A DNA stretch of 64,000 nucleotides from Stictocephala bisonia (GCA_035578905.1 JAQJVL010000101.1:1876051-1940050); one strand, 5' to 3'; positions 13,139 to 25,552 are shown, counted from the stretch's first letter. Notes: generated by a model from the sequence alone, not told the origin. Program-made: numbers and translations.

Positions 13139-13579
13139 GTAAAAGGAACTTCGATTTTACTATCAACGTATACATCTTTTTACTTAAAGCAAAATACGAG
13201 TAACTAACAGATTTTCAATCTTGATCTTATATCTCACCATATAAATTATGGCACCACAAAATTACATAATATATCTGACCCAAATTTACTAAAACCCATT
13301 TAAAAATTTCTTATATTTACTTTTATACGAACCATGTATGAGAATCATCAATTCGTATGATAAAATCATGTTTCCACCGAATGGTTTTTATTAGATAGCT
13401 AGAATATACACATATAATTCTAACGAGTAATTGTAATGGGTATATAATGAATGTATCATTACAAATAAAAACATTCTTTGAGGACACCAAAGTTGTGAAT
13501 ATAGTCTTAGTAAAAATAATGATGGGAAATGTTTGTTCAGTTTGTTGTAATCATGCGCTAAGAAGCATGTGAAGGGAAA
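13139..13579. other. AT-rich flank, weakly related to 18120-18369
   Basis: Scattered words such as AATATATCTGA are shared with the sequence after the other exon-like blocks, suggesting the old duplication extends past the block. No gene seen; the minus-strand open frame at 13391-13639 has no recognisable domain. Confidence 0.35.
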
Positions 13580-14104
13580 ATAATTTTGATGAACCCAAAT
13601 GTGAAGTTGTTTCCTGCTTTCAGATTTTTTTATTTGCACAATTTATAAGAAAAATAATTGAATGAGGATTATAGTCAATAAGTTATGGTAATATTATGTA
13701 TAACAAAGACAGAATGATAAAGAGTTTAAATAAAGACACTAAACCTACAGCTCATCATTACCAAATCCGCCATGCCTCTAGGTATGTCCACTCAACGTCG
13801 CACTGCTCTCTATGAAAAAGAAACTCTAATACTGGCCGAAAAATAAAAAGGTACTGTACCAGTGAACCTCAGAACTACCTAAGGAAATCAACTCAAGGTT
13901 GAAACTCAAGCTTTTCTCGTGACAAGACCTATACATGCCACGGAAGAATGTCTAACATTAGTGCAGAGTTCAACTCAACAACTGAACATGTTATTATCAA
14001 TTAATAATTATTTATGTGATTAATTTGAACAAATATCAAAGCATGATATGATATTATTACTGTACTTAATGTTCACGTAATTAATAGATTTGATTTTATT
14101 TATT

Positions 14105-14505
14105 GACTCAAACACAGTGTCATGTGAAATGCTTGACTTATATATTGCATCACAGAATCGTAACTTGAAACTCAAACTCAGTGCGATATTGAAATATTGA
14201 CTTATGTGTCACAGAATCGTAACTTGAAAATGATACTCAGAGTCATATTTAAATGATTGGCTAGTTTATTTGTGTCACAGAATGAAAGAATGAACTCGGT
14301 GTCATCTTGAAATGTCTGATTTGTGTATTTAAGTTACAAAATAGTTCGTACCTTGAACTCAGCGTTATCTTGAAATGTGTCACCTAAGTATTTATGTCGT
14401 AGCATCGTTTGTAATTCAAATTTACTGTAACCTTGAAATGCTTGACTTGTGTATTAGTGTTTGAGCATTCTTCCTTGAGACTCAAACTGTGTCATCTTAA
14501 AATCT
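14105..14505. repeat. Degenerate tandem repeat of roughly 65-70 bp
   Basis: Loose units share words such as GTGTCAT, TTGAAATG, TGACTTGTGTATT and CACAGAATCGTA in the same order, about six times. Highly diverged. Repeated in duplication copy 2 at about 18905-19310. Confidence 0.6.
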
Positions 14506-15839
14506 AAGATATAATCAACTAACTAAATAAGTCAGTTCGAAACTGCCACAAATTATTCAACGATATGTGTAATTGTGTGAAAAGGGTTAGTTTACTAAGT
14601 TGGTTAATTTCATACAGTGATTGATTGTTATGTTTTTCGTAAATAGACATTGTTTTTTAAAGGTTCAGTGAACTGTCTCGTATTTATCAGAGATAAACGG
14701 CAACGGTTCTCAGGTCCGGGAGTCATGAAGTTGTGGACGACTATAGACTGTACACCCAACTTTTGAACATCAATATTCGGATAAAATGAATGGTATTAGG
14801 ACTTAACCATACTAAAACCTCACATGTGTTGAAGTGCCTCTGATAACATGACTGTAACATAATACGGTTGCATATTCATATATACTTATTAAATTCATAT
14901 TTATTATGTTATAAAACAAAGAATATATATTGTTTTGAACAGATCTAGCTAAATCTATTATTAACAATGATTTTTATATGGTTAATGTTCCCCAATCAGT
15001 ATAAAAATATTTTATAATAGTAATATGAATGTAACCAAGTTATTCAATTTACAAAACTGTGTGGTCAAATATGAACGCATGAAAGTGACAGAAAATCAAT
15101 AACCACTTTATTTAAAATAACAATTTGGTTTGGAGACCGAAATAGATTTTATTTTGGGGTTTAACAAAGTTTAAGTTATTGTACGTAAACAAATATTTTC
15201 ATGGAACTATATATTGAAGCAATAGTACTATTACTTCATTGAATTACAACTTTAACAACACAATTCTATACTAGAGTTATAATTTATCATATGAATTATT
15301 TTCTTCTAATTCTTTGTAATATATTTTCATAATCTATATATCATTATTCCTTCCTATAGCTATTTAATTTTAGATACCTGTATTATTTAAAGATATCCAT
15401 AGATTAAATCAAATTTCTTTTCCACCTTAATGTACTCTGTAATATGATATTGCCACTATACGTGTATTGTGTATGGGTGGTGGGTGGGTCAGTAAACACC
15501 TAACTTTTATGTTTGGTGGTTATGGGTGGGCTGGTGGATCACTGAAAGTGTACGGGTAGGCGGGTATTAGCAAATGTATTAAAATAACTTGATGAGGGAA
15601 ATAATAAATAAAATTAATATTAATTAGGCCTTCATGTCTTCATACAATGGTGATAATTCTGTTTACAATATCTTACTTGTATTTTAACATATTTAAATGA
15701 ACTAATGTAGGATTTATACGAAAATAAACACTTATTTGTGGTTTATTTCCGTAACAAATTTAGAACACAAGATTCACATCTGGTTAATGTTATTCTGTAA
15801 GAACAATATTTTTATGTTTTTAAAGTCACTTTAACTTTG

Positions 15840-15950
15840 TTGGGTGTGCAATGAGTGAAGTACTGACCGTTAGCTCGATTGGGGATTCGAACCTTGGACC
15901 TTGCCCTCTACAGCTTAAAACCATAGCCACTGAGCTACTTCACCATATAA
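15840..15950 (-). repeat. tRNA-derived SINE, family A (in duplication copy 1)
   Basis: On the minus strand it reads GTGAAGTAGCTCAGTGGCTA (box A region), then box B as the complement of GGATTCGAACC at 15883-15893, then GAGCTAACGGTCAGTACTTC. The head is the best preserved of the family, but the acceptor stem does not close like a true tRNA. Confidence 0.8.
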
Positions 15951-16314
15951 AACATTAAAAAAACAATACTAGGAGACGTAATTGTTTTGACATTACGTTC
16001 AGAACACTTCTCCTTTAGATCCTTACTCAGCTAAATTAGAAAAGCCAATTATAATTGAGTTACTGTAAATTCTCTGCCTCTGTAATTAGCTGTCACGTGA
16101 AGGGGTAAGAGAATCCTAAAGTAATGACATAAACAATGAGACAAGGAGACTGGGTTATGAGAAAAGGACCTGAAAAGTACATTTATTTGAGGCAAATTCA
16201 TTCTCTGATTTAAGATCACTTTAACACGTCTTAGTAAAATGTATCGCCTAGCTTTTGAATAGGTTTTATATATTTATAGAACCGATGAAACAAAAATATC
16301 ATTTTTAGATACAA

Positions 16315-16572
16315 TTGAAATGTGTAAACTATTTCATTAGTCCAATCTTCAATATAATATACAATCATTGTTTTCTATCTAGTTGGGATTATATTATTGT
16401 AGTAATGTTTACTAAACATTTTTCTTTTATTAAATATATTTACAAACAGAGTGATGTTTATCGTAATTTATTTACTGTTAGTGAGTTTCCCTTATTTAAT
16501 AATTTCTGTGAGCGTTTCATACCTAATCAAAAGTACTTACTGTATTTATACTCAACCCAAATGAAAAATTAG
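16315..16572 (+). other. Short open frame in AT-rich DNA, not supported as a gene
   Basis: An 85-codon frame rich in Phe, Tyr and Ile. Its duplicate at 21107-21319 is shortened by a single-base change in phase near 21317, so the reading frame is not being kept. No domain seen; most likely chance. Confidence 0.6.
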
Positions 16573-17318
16573 TTTGGAAAAGAACTATATGAATTTGAAA
16601 AATAAAAATGTCCACCGTTTAATTACTTAAAGCAATTCTAAACTTTTTAATTTTTTTAAACCAATGTACTATACATCTAAAATTATAATTTAAACTAATA
16701 AAAATTTTTAATGGATGTTAATAAAATTCCAACTTTACGTTATCTTCCACTTGAGATGTTAATGAAGTTCTTGGGAAAGAAGTTCAAATGCTTTCAAAAG
16801 ATTTATACAAGCCTATTTTCTTGTTTTCACACAGTTAATTTTCACACATATTTTATAAAACAATTTCTAAACATTATTAATGTATGATATTTATTCATAT
16901 AATATAAACATTGGTCCACAAAACAATTTTCCCTTACAAAAGGTTTTTAATATTTTTTTGTCTGATATCAAGCAAAGAAAACTATCATAAACACACTGTC
17001 CTCACCAGGTCACTGTTGTTTTAATCTTGTAGACTCTAATTAATTAATGTAATCTCTTCTAATTAATGTCTCTTTGGTTACGTTAACCTAAGTATTGTAC
17101 CTTTTCATCTATATAAATATGTAAATGTTTTCTAGTTTAAAAGATATGAAAGCATATAAATAAGCCGTTTTATTGTAAAGTATGGATGGACTATCAATTA
17201 ATTGGCGTGGATATTCATCAAGATGAAACTTCACTATCGTATCATTAATATTACTTTTTTAGTTAGTAAATTCCTCATAGAACATAATATAATTACTGTA
17301 TTGTTTTCCCATCAGGAA

Positions 17319-17985
17319 TAGGGATGGCAGCGATACATTGAAACATTGGAAAAATTGATAAATATGTTTCGATATACCGATATATTAGTATCGATATTTA
17401 CTTTCGATAATATAGGCCATATCAATATTTTGGTCCAATATATAATACCACTAAATATTGACGTTATTCTCTCTCCTCAAAATCATCACCATTAGAGAAA
17501 AAACACGTTTAATAGCCTCTTACGTGTACAAAACATGCATTGAAATAATAAAGTAACTTTATATCGTTAGGTTAACACACTAAAATGTAGTTTATTGTAG
17601 ACCGGTGGGTGGAACGGTGGTGATCATATACTAATGTTATTACATTATTCTTTTTTAATTAACATAATAACTAAGGGTAAAATTATTCTTATTTTGATTT
17701 TTTTTTCAAACCCACTTACCAAAACTTTTTCGTGGAGATAAATGTATTTAATTTTGACATTCAGTAAAACTTTGCTTAATAGTGACAGCAGAAAATGAGT
17801 GTAATATTGATTATGACATAAGAGTTAGTGCCTAATTTTATATAGATAAATAATTTGCCATTCGATATATCGGTTACCCGATTTATAGATATTTTTTCTT
17901 TCGATATTATCGTTAGATCGATATTTGGTTTACGATACATAAGTAATTCGATATATCGATATGTTGAAAATATTTGCCATCCCTA
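17319..17985. mobile_element. hAT-type MITE (copy 1), 667 bp with 8-bp target duplication
   Basis: The ends are inverted: TAGGGATGGC at the left and GCCATCCCTA at the right, with longer imperfect inverted sequence rich in ATCGATAT words. It is flanked by ATCAGGAA at 17311-17318 and 17986-17993, an exact 8-bp direct repeat, the target-site length of hAT elements. No transposase is encoded. The target site contains the CAG acceptor-like motif of the exon-like block that follows. Confidence 0.85.
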
Positions 17986-17990
17986 ATCAG

Positions 17991-18119
17991 GAAAGACGAC
18001 AGAGATGACAGTAAATCCTGTCATTGAGTGGAAGAGGAGAACCATCACAGCTGTTCGGTCCCGAAGGATATGTGCTCCTTTTTTAACTCTACGTGGGGCT
18101 CCATTTCAAAAAGAGAGAG
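17991..18119 (+). other. Exon-like block in duplication copy 1 (43-codon open frame)
   Basis: From 17993 the plus strand is open to the donor-like AGAG/GTAAAA at 18120, reading KTTEMTVNPVIEWKRR and on through RRICAPFLTL. It begins right after ATCAG supplied by the right copy of the MITE target duplication. No protein family is recognised. Conservation of the splice-like borders with 13004-13138 is the main argument for an exon; the short length and lack of a neighbouring exon argue for caution. Confidence 0.35.
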
Positions 18120-18904
18120 GTAAAAACGTTCTGATATTTTAGTGGATCTGAACAATCTGACTCTTGAACAAAATACAATAAGATCTTAATGATATCAATT
18201 CATTTCGTTTAAAATGTCTAGGAAAACAAATATATCTGATAAAAATTAATAATAATATCTTATACGTAGGGTACCAAAAATAATACTTATTTGGTTTTAT
18301 TCATGCTAATAATAAAACGTATTTGCTCGCAGTTAAAATTTAGGAAATTTTAAATTTATCGCACAGTTATTGATATTTGATGAATTTTGATAATTTTGAT
18401 GAATCCAAATGTAAAGTTGTTTCCTGCTTCAGATTTTTTTATTTGCACAATTTATAAGAGAAATAATTCAATGAGGATTATAGTCAATAAGTTATGGTAA
18501 TATTATGTATAACAAAGACAGAATGATAAAGAGTTTAAATAAAGACACTAAACCTACAGCTCATCATTACCAAATCCGCCATGCCTCTAGGTATGTCCAC
18601 TCAACGTCGCACTGCTCTCTATGAAAAAGAAACTCTAATACTGGCCGAAAAATAAAAAGGTACTGTACCAGTGAACCTCAGAACTACCTAAGGAAATCAA
18701 CTCAAGGTTGAAACTCAACCTTTTGTCGTGAAAAAACCTATACATGCCACGGAAGAATGTCTAACATTAGTGCAGAGTTCAACTCAACAACTGAACATGT
18801 TATTATCAATTAATAATTATTTATGTGATTAATTTGAACAAATATCAAAGCATTATATGATGGTATTACTGTACTTAATGTTCACGTAATTAATAGATTT
18901 TATT

Positions 18905-19310
18905 TTATTTATTGATTCAAACACAGTGTCATGTGAAATGTATCACAGAATCGTACCTTGAAACTCAAACTCAGTGTCATATTGAAATATTGACTTATGT
19001 ATTTGTGTCACAAAATCGTAACTTGAAAATGATACTCAGAGTCATATTTAAATGATTGACTAGTTTATTTGTGTCACAGAATGAAAGAATGAACTCGATG
19101 TGTCATCTTGAAATGTCTGATTTGTGTATTTAAGTTACAAAATAGTTCGTACCTTGAACTCAGCGTTATCTTGAAATGTGTCACCTAAGTATTTATGTCG
19201 TAGCATCGTTTGTAATTCAAATTTACTGTAACCTTGAAATGCTTGACTTGTGTATTAGTGTTTGAGCATTCTTCCTTGAGACTCAAACTGTGTCATCTTA
19301 AAATCTAAGA
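18905..19310. repeat. Degenerate 65-70-bp tandem repeat (copy 2)
   Basis: Duplicate of the block at 14105-14505, with a deletion of about 20 bases near 18940 and a small insertion near 19098. Confidence 0.6.
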
Positions 19311-20632
19311 TATAATCAACTAACTAATAAGTCGGTTCGAAACTGCCACAAATTAGTCAACGATATGTTTAATTGTGTGAAAAGGGTTAGTTTACTAAGT
19401 TGGTTAATTTCACACAGTGATTGATTCTTATGTTTTTCGTAAATAGACATTGTTTTTTAAAGGTTCAGTGAACTGTCTCGTATTTATCAGAGATAAACGG
19501 CAACGGTTCTCAGGTCCGGGAGTCATGAAGTTGTGGACGACTATAGACTGTACACCCAACTTTTGAACATCAATATTCGGATAAAATTAATGGTATTAGG
19601 ACTTAACCATACTAAAACCTCACATGTGTTGAAGTGCCTCTGATAACATGACTGTAACATAATACATTTGCATATTCATAATATATACTTATTAAATTCA
19701 TAATTATTATGTTATAAAACAAAGAATATATATTGTTTTGAACAGATCTAGCTAAATCTATTATTAACAATGATTTTTGTATGGTTAATGTTGCCCAATC
19801 AGTATAAAAATATTTTATAATAGTAATATGAATGTAACCAAGTTATTCAATTTACAAAACTGTGTGGTCAAATATGAACGCATGAAAGTGACAGAAAATC
19901 AATAACCACTTTATTTAAAATAACAATTTGGTTTGGAGACCGAAATAGATTTTATTTTGGGGTTTAACAAAGTGTAAGTTATTGTACGTAAACAAATATT
20001 TTCATGGAACTATATATTGAAGCAGTAGTACCATTACTTCAGTGAATTATAACTTTAACAACACAATTCTATACTAGAGTTATAATATATCTAATTCTTT
20101 GTAATATATTTTCATAATCTATACATCCTTATTCCTTCCTATAGCTATTTAATTTTAGATACCTGTATTATTTAAAGATATCCATAGATTAAATCAAATT
20201 TCTTTTCCACCTTAATGTACTCTGTAATATGATATTGCCACCATACGTGTATTGTGTATGGGTGGTGAGTGGGTCAGTAAACACCTAACTTTTATGTTTG
20301 GTGGTTATGGGTGGGCTGGTGGATCACTGAAAGTGTACGGGTGGGCGGGTATTAGCAAATGTATTAAAATCACTTGATGAGGGAAATAATAAATGAAATT
20401 AATATTAATTAGGCCTTCATGTCTTCATACAATGGTGATAATTCTGTTTACAATATCTTACTTGTATTTTAACATATTTAAATGAACTAATGTAGGATTT
20501 ATACGAAAATAAACACTTATTTGTGGTTTATTTCCGTAACAAATTTAGAACACAAGATACACATCTGGTTAATGTTATTCTGTAAGAACAATATTTGTGT
20601 TTTTAAAGTCACTTTAACTCTTTTTAGAAACA

Positions 20633-20745
20633 TGGGTGTGCAATGAGTGAAGTACTGACCGTTAGCTCGATTGGGGATTCGAACCTTGGACCCTGCCCTC
20701 TACAGCTTAAAACCATAGCCACTGAGCTACTTCACCATATAAAAC
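20633..20745 (-). repeat. tRNA-derived SINE, family A (in duplication copy 2)
   Basis: Duplicate of the SINE near 15850; box B complement GGATTCGAACC at 20675-20685. Confidence 0.8.
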
Positions 20746-22111
20746 ATTAAAAAAACAATACTAGGAGACGTAATTGTTTTGACATTACGTTCAGAACACT
20801 TCTCCTTTAGATCTTTACTCAGCTAAATTAGAAAAGCCAATTAGAATTGAGTTACTGTAAATTCTCTGCCTCTGTAATTAGCTGTCACGTGAAGGGGTAA
20901 GAGAATCCTTAAGTAATGACATAAACAATGAGACAAGGAGACTGGGTTATGAGAAAAGGACCTTAAAAGTACATTTCTTTGAGGCAAATTCATTCTCTGA
21001 TTTAAGATCACTTTAACACATCTTAGTAAAATGTATCGCCTAGGTTTTGAATAGGTTTTATATATTTATAGAACCGATGAAACAAAAATATCATTTTTAG
21101 ATACAATTGAAATGTGTAAACTATTTCATTAGTCCAATCTTCAATATAATATACAATCATTATTTTCTATCTAGTTGGGATTATATTATTGTAGTAATGT
21201 TTACTAAACATTTTTCTTTTATTAAATATATTTACAAACAGAGTGATGTTTATCGTAATTTATTTACTGTTAGTGAGTTTCCCTTATTTAATAATATCTG
21301 TGAGCGTTTCATACCTTAATCAAAAGTACTTACTGTATTTATACTCAACCCAAATGAAAAATTAGTTTGGAAAAGAAATATATGAATTTGAAAAATAAAA
21401 ATGTCCACCGTTTAATTACTTAAAGCAATTCTAAACTTTTTAATTTTTTTAAACCAATGTACTGTACATCTAAAATTATAATTTAAACTAATACAAATTT
21501 TTAATGGATGTTAATAAAATTCCAACTTTACGTTATCTTCCACTTGAGATGTTAATGAAGTTCTTGGGAAAGAAGTTCAAATGCTTTCAAAAGATTTATA
21601 CAAGCCTGTTTCCTTGTTTTCACACAGTTAATTTTCACACATATTTTATAAAACAATTTCTAAACATTATTAATGTATGATATTTATTCATATAATATAA
21701 ACATTGGTCTACGAAACAATTTTCCCTTACAAAAGGTTTTTAATATTTTTGTGTCTGATATCAAGCAAAGAAAACTATCATAAACACACTGTCCTCACCA
21801 GGTCACTGTTGTTTTAATCTTGTAGACTCTAATTAATTAATGTAATCTCTTCTAATTAATGTCTCTTTGGTTACGTTAACCTAAGAATTGTACCTTTTCA
21901 TCTATATAAATATGTAAATGTTTTCTAGTTTAAAAGATATGAAAGCATATAAATAAGCCGTTTTATTGTAAAGTATGGATGGACTATCAATTAATTGGCG
22001 TGGATATTCATCAAGATGAAACTTCACTATCGTATCATTAATATTACTTTTTTAGTTAGTAAATTCCTCATAGAACATAATATAATTACTGTATTGTTTT
22101 CCCATCAGGAA

Positions 22112-22779
22112 TAGGGATGGCAGCGATACATTGAAACATTGGAAAAATTGATAAATATGTTTCGATATACCGATATATTAGTATCGATATTTACTTTCGA
22201 TAATATAGGCCATATCGATATTTTGGTCCAATATATAATACCACTAAATATTGACGTTATTCTCTCTCCTCAAAATCATCACCATTAGAGGAAAAACACG
22301 TTTAATAGCCTCTTACGTGTACAAAACATGCATTGAAATAATAAAGTAACTTTATATCGTTAGGTTAACACACTAAAATGTAGTTTATTGTAGACCGGTG
22401 GGCGGAACGGTGGTGATCATATACTAATGTTATTACATTATTATTTTATAATTAACATAATATCTAAGGGTAAAATTATTCTTATTTTGTTTTTTTTATT
22501 TCAAACCCACAGACCAAAACTTTTTCGTGTAGATAAATGTATTTAATTTTGACATTCAGTAGAACTTTGCTTAATAGTGACAGCAGAGAATGAGTGTAAT
22601 ATTGATTATGACATACGATTTAGTGCCTAATTTTATATAGATAAATCATTTGCCATTCGATATATCGGTTACCCGATTTATAGATATTTTTCTTTCGATA
22701 TTATTGTTAGATCGATATTTGGTTTACGATACATAATTAATTCGATATATCGATATGTTGAAAATATTTGCCATCCCTA
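22112..22779. mobile_element. hAT-type MITE (copy 2), 668 bp
   Basis: Duplicate of the element at 17319-17985, with the same TAGGGATGGC/GCCATCCCTA ends and the same ATCAGGAA direct repeats at 22104-22111 and 22780-22787. Because both copies share the target duplication, it inserted once, before the segment was duplicated. Confidence 0.85.
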
Positions 22780-22784
22780 ATCAG

Positions 22785-22913
22785 GAAAGACGACAGAGAT
22801 GACAGTAAATTCTGTCATTGAGTGGAAGAGGAGAACCATCACAGCTGTTCGGTCCCGAAGGATATGTGCTCCTTTTTTAACTCTACGCGGGGCTCCATTT
22901 CAAAAAGAGAGAG
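22785..22913 (+). other. Exon-like block in duplication copy 2
   Basis: Differs from 17991-18119 by a Pro-to-Ser change (CCT to TCT) and a silent Arg change, and is still open and ends at AGAG/GTAAAA. Same uncertainty as for the other copies. Confidence 0.35.
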
Positions 22914-23163
22914 GTAAAAACGTTCTGATATTTTAATGGATCTGAACAATCTGACTCTTGAACACAATACAATAAGATCTTAATGATATCAATTCATTTC
23001 GTTTAAAATGTCTAGGAAAACAAATATATCTGATAAAAATTAATAATAATATCTTATACGTAGGGTACCAAAAATAATACTTATTTGGTTTTATTCATGC
23101 TAATAATGAAACGTATTTGCTCGCAGTTAAAATTTAGGAAAATTTAAATTTATCGAACAGTTA

Positions 23164-23989
23164 AATTGTTCGCAGTGATTTAGTTCAAAAAGGTTACTTT
23201 ATCAAATTAATTTCCAAAATAAGGATCTGCCAGTACCACGAGTCTGGTTACCTGGTAAAGCCAGCTTTATTGAACACGGCTCCTAGCAATGGAGAAAGCG
23301 AATCCCCCTTTCTCAATGGATAAACCACAGTTCAACTTGGTGAACTTTGGCCTGTCAACCAACAACCTATTGGCTACAGAATGTAATATCACGGCCCACT
23401 AAGTAACTCAGTTTAGTAGTAAGTACTGAAACTCAACTATTCTTCTATAGGCCAGTCTTCACATTAATAGAATCGGTATTAAATTATGCCCAAATAAAAA
23501 AAAGGAAAAATTATAGTGAAATCCAAACCACGTAAACTAGGCATAATAGATATCTTGAAATATACAAACAATGTGACCAGAAAATCACGAGCAAGCATCC
23601 ATTGACTCAAATGCGTTTCTCACTCACATCATATGATCTCATTACTTTGCTGGTAGGATATAGTTGGCTACCAGTGACTTAACGGTAGTTTCGTAGCCTT
23701 TGATTCGATGTATTTATTAACACCAACAAGCCATAATTTTTAAGAATATCCATTATGTCTTGCTTTCTAAATATTGTCATGTTATCAGCTAAATATGGTT
23801 TTTGTTTTTTCTGCCAAACAATTCAACTACTTAGGGTAAGCTTGGCACAGATTCCAACTATAGATCATGTGTACCAAAATATACAACATATTGCTTATTC
23901 AATCTAGGGTTAGCTTTGACATGTCTGTGTGGTCACCCATGTTAAAATCGTTACTTTGTATACTTAGTACTTGAGAAAGTGATCCAGCT

Positions 23990-23992
<3 letters not shown>
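23164..23992. other. Non-coding stretch with a less AT-rich patch
   Basis: The patch at 23220-23420 is mixed in composition and reads like an old repeat fragment, but I cannot place it. No open frame of note. Confidence 0.4.

Positions 23993-24053
<61 letters not shown>
23993..24053. repeat. (TA)n microsatellite
   Basis: About 30 uninterrupted TA dinucleotides. Confidence 0.98.
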
Positions 24054-24058
<5 letters not shown>

Positions 24059-24685
24059 TGAAATATGTAACTTTACATTACCAACTAAAGTAATTGCTGA
24101 CTAACAATTTCACGTCAAGATGACACAAAATTGTTAGTGAGATTTAATGTAATCGCCATTGCATGTGGGCCATTTCGTGGTAATATTATTATATTTTCAC
24201 GATGGTAGTCAAGAGATGAATGGTATATTAAGTATGAGTATCATAAGTGTTTTCTCGTTCATAACATACAAAGACAAATATTGCGAAAGAGATCCTAAAA
24301 ATAAAAATTACAGTTCAAAGTACCTAGTGTTAAAACATTAATATCCTGTCACAAAGCTAACTAACGTTCATAGGAAGCAACTCAACACATCCACATATCC
24401 AATTAACGAACAGCATCTGACAACAAACATTAATATGTTTGTCCATATTTTGAGTTTCAGATCAGCAATCACGAGACTGATCGTCTGTCACTCACTACTC
24501 CAGTAGTTACTTTTTTACGAAAGCAACATCAATATTCTATTCCGCAAGAGGAAGTTCTTTCCAAGGGGGTTTAGTGTTGTTCACTCCAAAGCGATCCTTA
24601 AGCCTTTGTTTCACCTAATTGGTTCTAAATGAACGGTGAGCTAGATTCTCTGGTGAAATCTACAAGCTGTTAGCTGCATTCATAA
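24054..24685. other. Non-coding stretch
   Basis: A 60-codon frame at 24159-24341 has no recognisable feature. The segment 24480-24680 is less AT-rich and leads into the open-frame repeat. Confidence 0.4.
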
Positions 24686-25237
24686 GGTTGTGCTTTATCA
24701 TGGCCAGAAAATCTAAAACAATTAGGTTACGTCTTAAACATTAGTGACTTAAATGTTGAGAGCCTGATTAAAGCTGGGAGTGAGTGTTTACGCAAATACC
24801 TCTCTGAAAACAATGTTGATGTCCTTGCTCTGCTGAGAAATTGCGATATACTTGCACTCCAAATTAATATTGATATCCTTGCACACCAAAACAATGTCGA
24901 TACTACTCTTGCTCTCCAAATTAATGGTATTGTCCATGATCTCCAAAACAATGTTGATGACCTTGCTATGCAAAGAAACGGTAATATCACTGATCTCCAA
25001 TTTAATTTTCATATCCTTAACTTTCATCGCCAAAATATGTTGATACTCTTGCTATCTAAAAAAATATTGGTGTCGTTGCTCTCCAAAACAATATTAATGT
25101 CCACACTCTCCAAAATAATGTTGATGTCTTTGCTCTGTAAAGAAAGTGTGATATCATTGCTCTCAAAATTATTGTTGATTGATAACCTTTCTCTCAAAAA
25201 CAAAATTCATGACCTTGTTCGTCAAAACAATGTTTAA
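24686..25237 (+). other. 183-codon open frame over a degenerate 27-bp repeat array
   Basis: The frame is open from 24686 to a TAA at 25237 but has no early ATG (the first in-frame ATG is at 24968). The first 50 codons, including NISDLNVESL and YLSENNVDVLAL, resemble the start of a non-LTR retrotransposon endonuclease, where an N-x-R-S-L block is followed by a N-V-D-V-L-A-L block. The rest is a degenerate 27-bp (sometimes 30-bp) tandem repeat, ideally encoding NVDVLALQN. Midway the repeat slips phase, so the second half reads as MLMSLLSKT-like units. Both minus-strand frames are also partly open. It could be a repeat grown from a retrotransposon fragment, or part of an unknown host exon. Confidence 0.35.
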
Positions 25238-25305
25238 ATCTCCAAAACAATGGCGAAGTCCCTGTTCTCCAAACATGCTGAAGTAATATACAAAGTAGAG
25301 ATGTA

Positions 25306-25552
25306 GTGTCTGGATGTAGAGTGGCCGCACGTGAGCCTACCAAGAATGAGGCAATGTCTGGATGTGGAGTCTGTATGTGGAGTCTAGATGTGGAATGGCC
25401 GCACGTGAGCCTACCACGAATAAGGCAATGTCTGGATGTAGCGTAGCCGCACGTGAGCCTACCACGAATGAGGCACCGTCTAGATTTAGAGTGGCCGTAC
25501 GTGAGCCTTCTACGAATGAGGCAATGTCTGGATGTAATAATGAGGTAGTGTC
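25306..25552 (+). repeat. 48-bp minisatellite, 4-5 units, partly open as 16-residue repeats
   Basis: Units start with GTCTGGATGTAGAGTGGCC and include CACGTGAGCCTACCACGAAT. The second unit carries a 26-bp internal expansion of a 13-bp word. A plus-strand frame (25362-25604) reads the units as SGCSVAAREPTTNEAM-type repeats. The 26-bp expansion shifts the frame, so continuous coding is unlikely. Confidence 0.8.

Larger units (their letters stand above)
13580..18369. repeat. Tandem segmental duplication, copy 1 (about 4.8 kb)
   Basis: Nearly the whole interval is repeated at 18390-23163 in the same orientation. Landmarks stay in order with an offset of about 4.8 kb: GGTATGTCCACTCAACG at 13781 and 18590, and the MITE start at 17319 and 22112. 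Differences are scattered single substitutions and small indels, so the duplication is recent. Contents in order: a degenerate 65-70-bp repeat, a G-rich minisatellite relic, a SINE, an AT-rich stretch, a hAT MITE and an exon-like block. Confidence 0.95.
18390..23163. repeat. Tandem segmental duplication, copy 2 (about 4.8 kb)
   Basis: Second copy of 13580-18369, starting at ATAATTTTGATGAA about 20 bp after copy 1 ends, and losing similarity after CAGTTAAA near 23163. It holds the same elements in the same order, so all of them were in place before the duplication. Confidence 0.95.

Noticed and set aside
15840..15950. Possible functional tRNA gene on the minus strand
   Set aside because: Box A and box B are good, but the acceptor arms do not pair and the same head-plus-tail unit recurs as a SINE.
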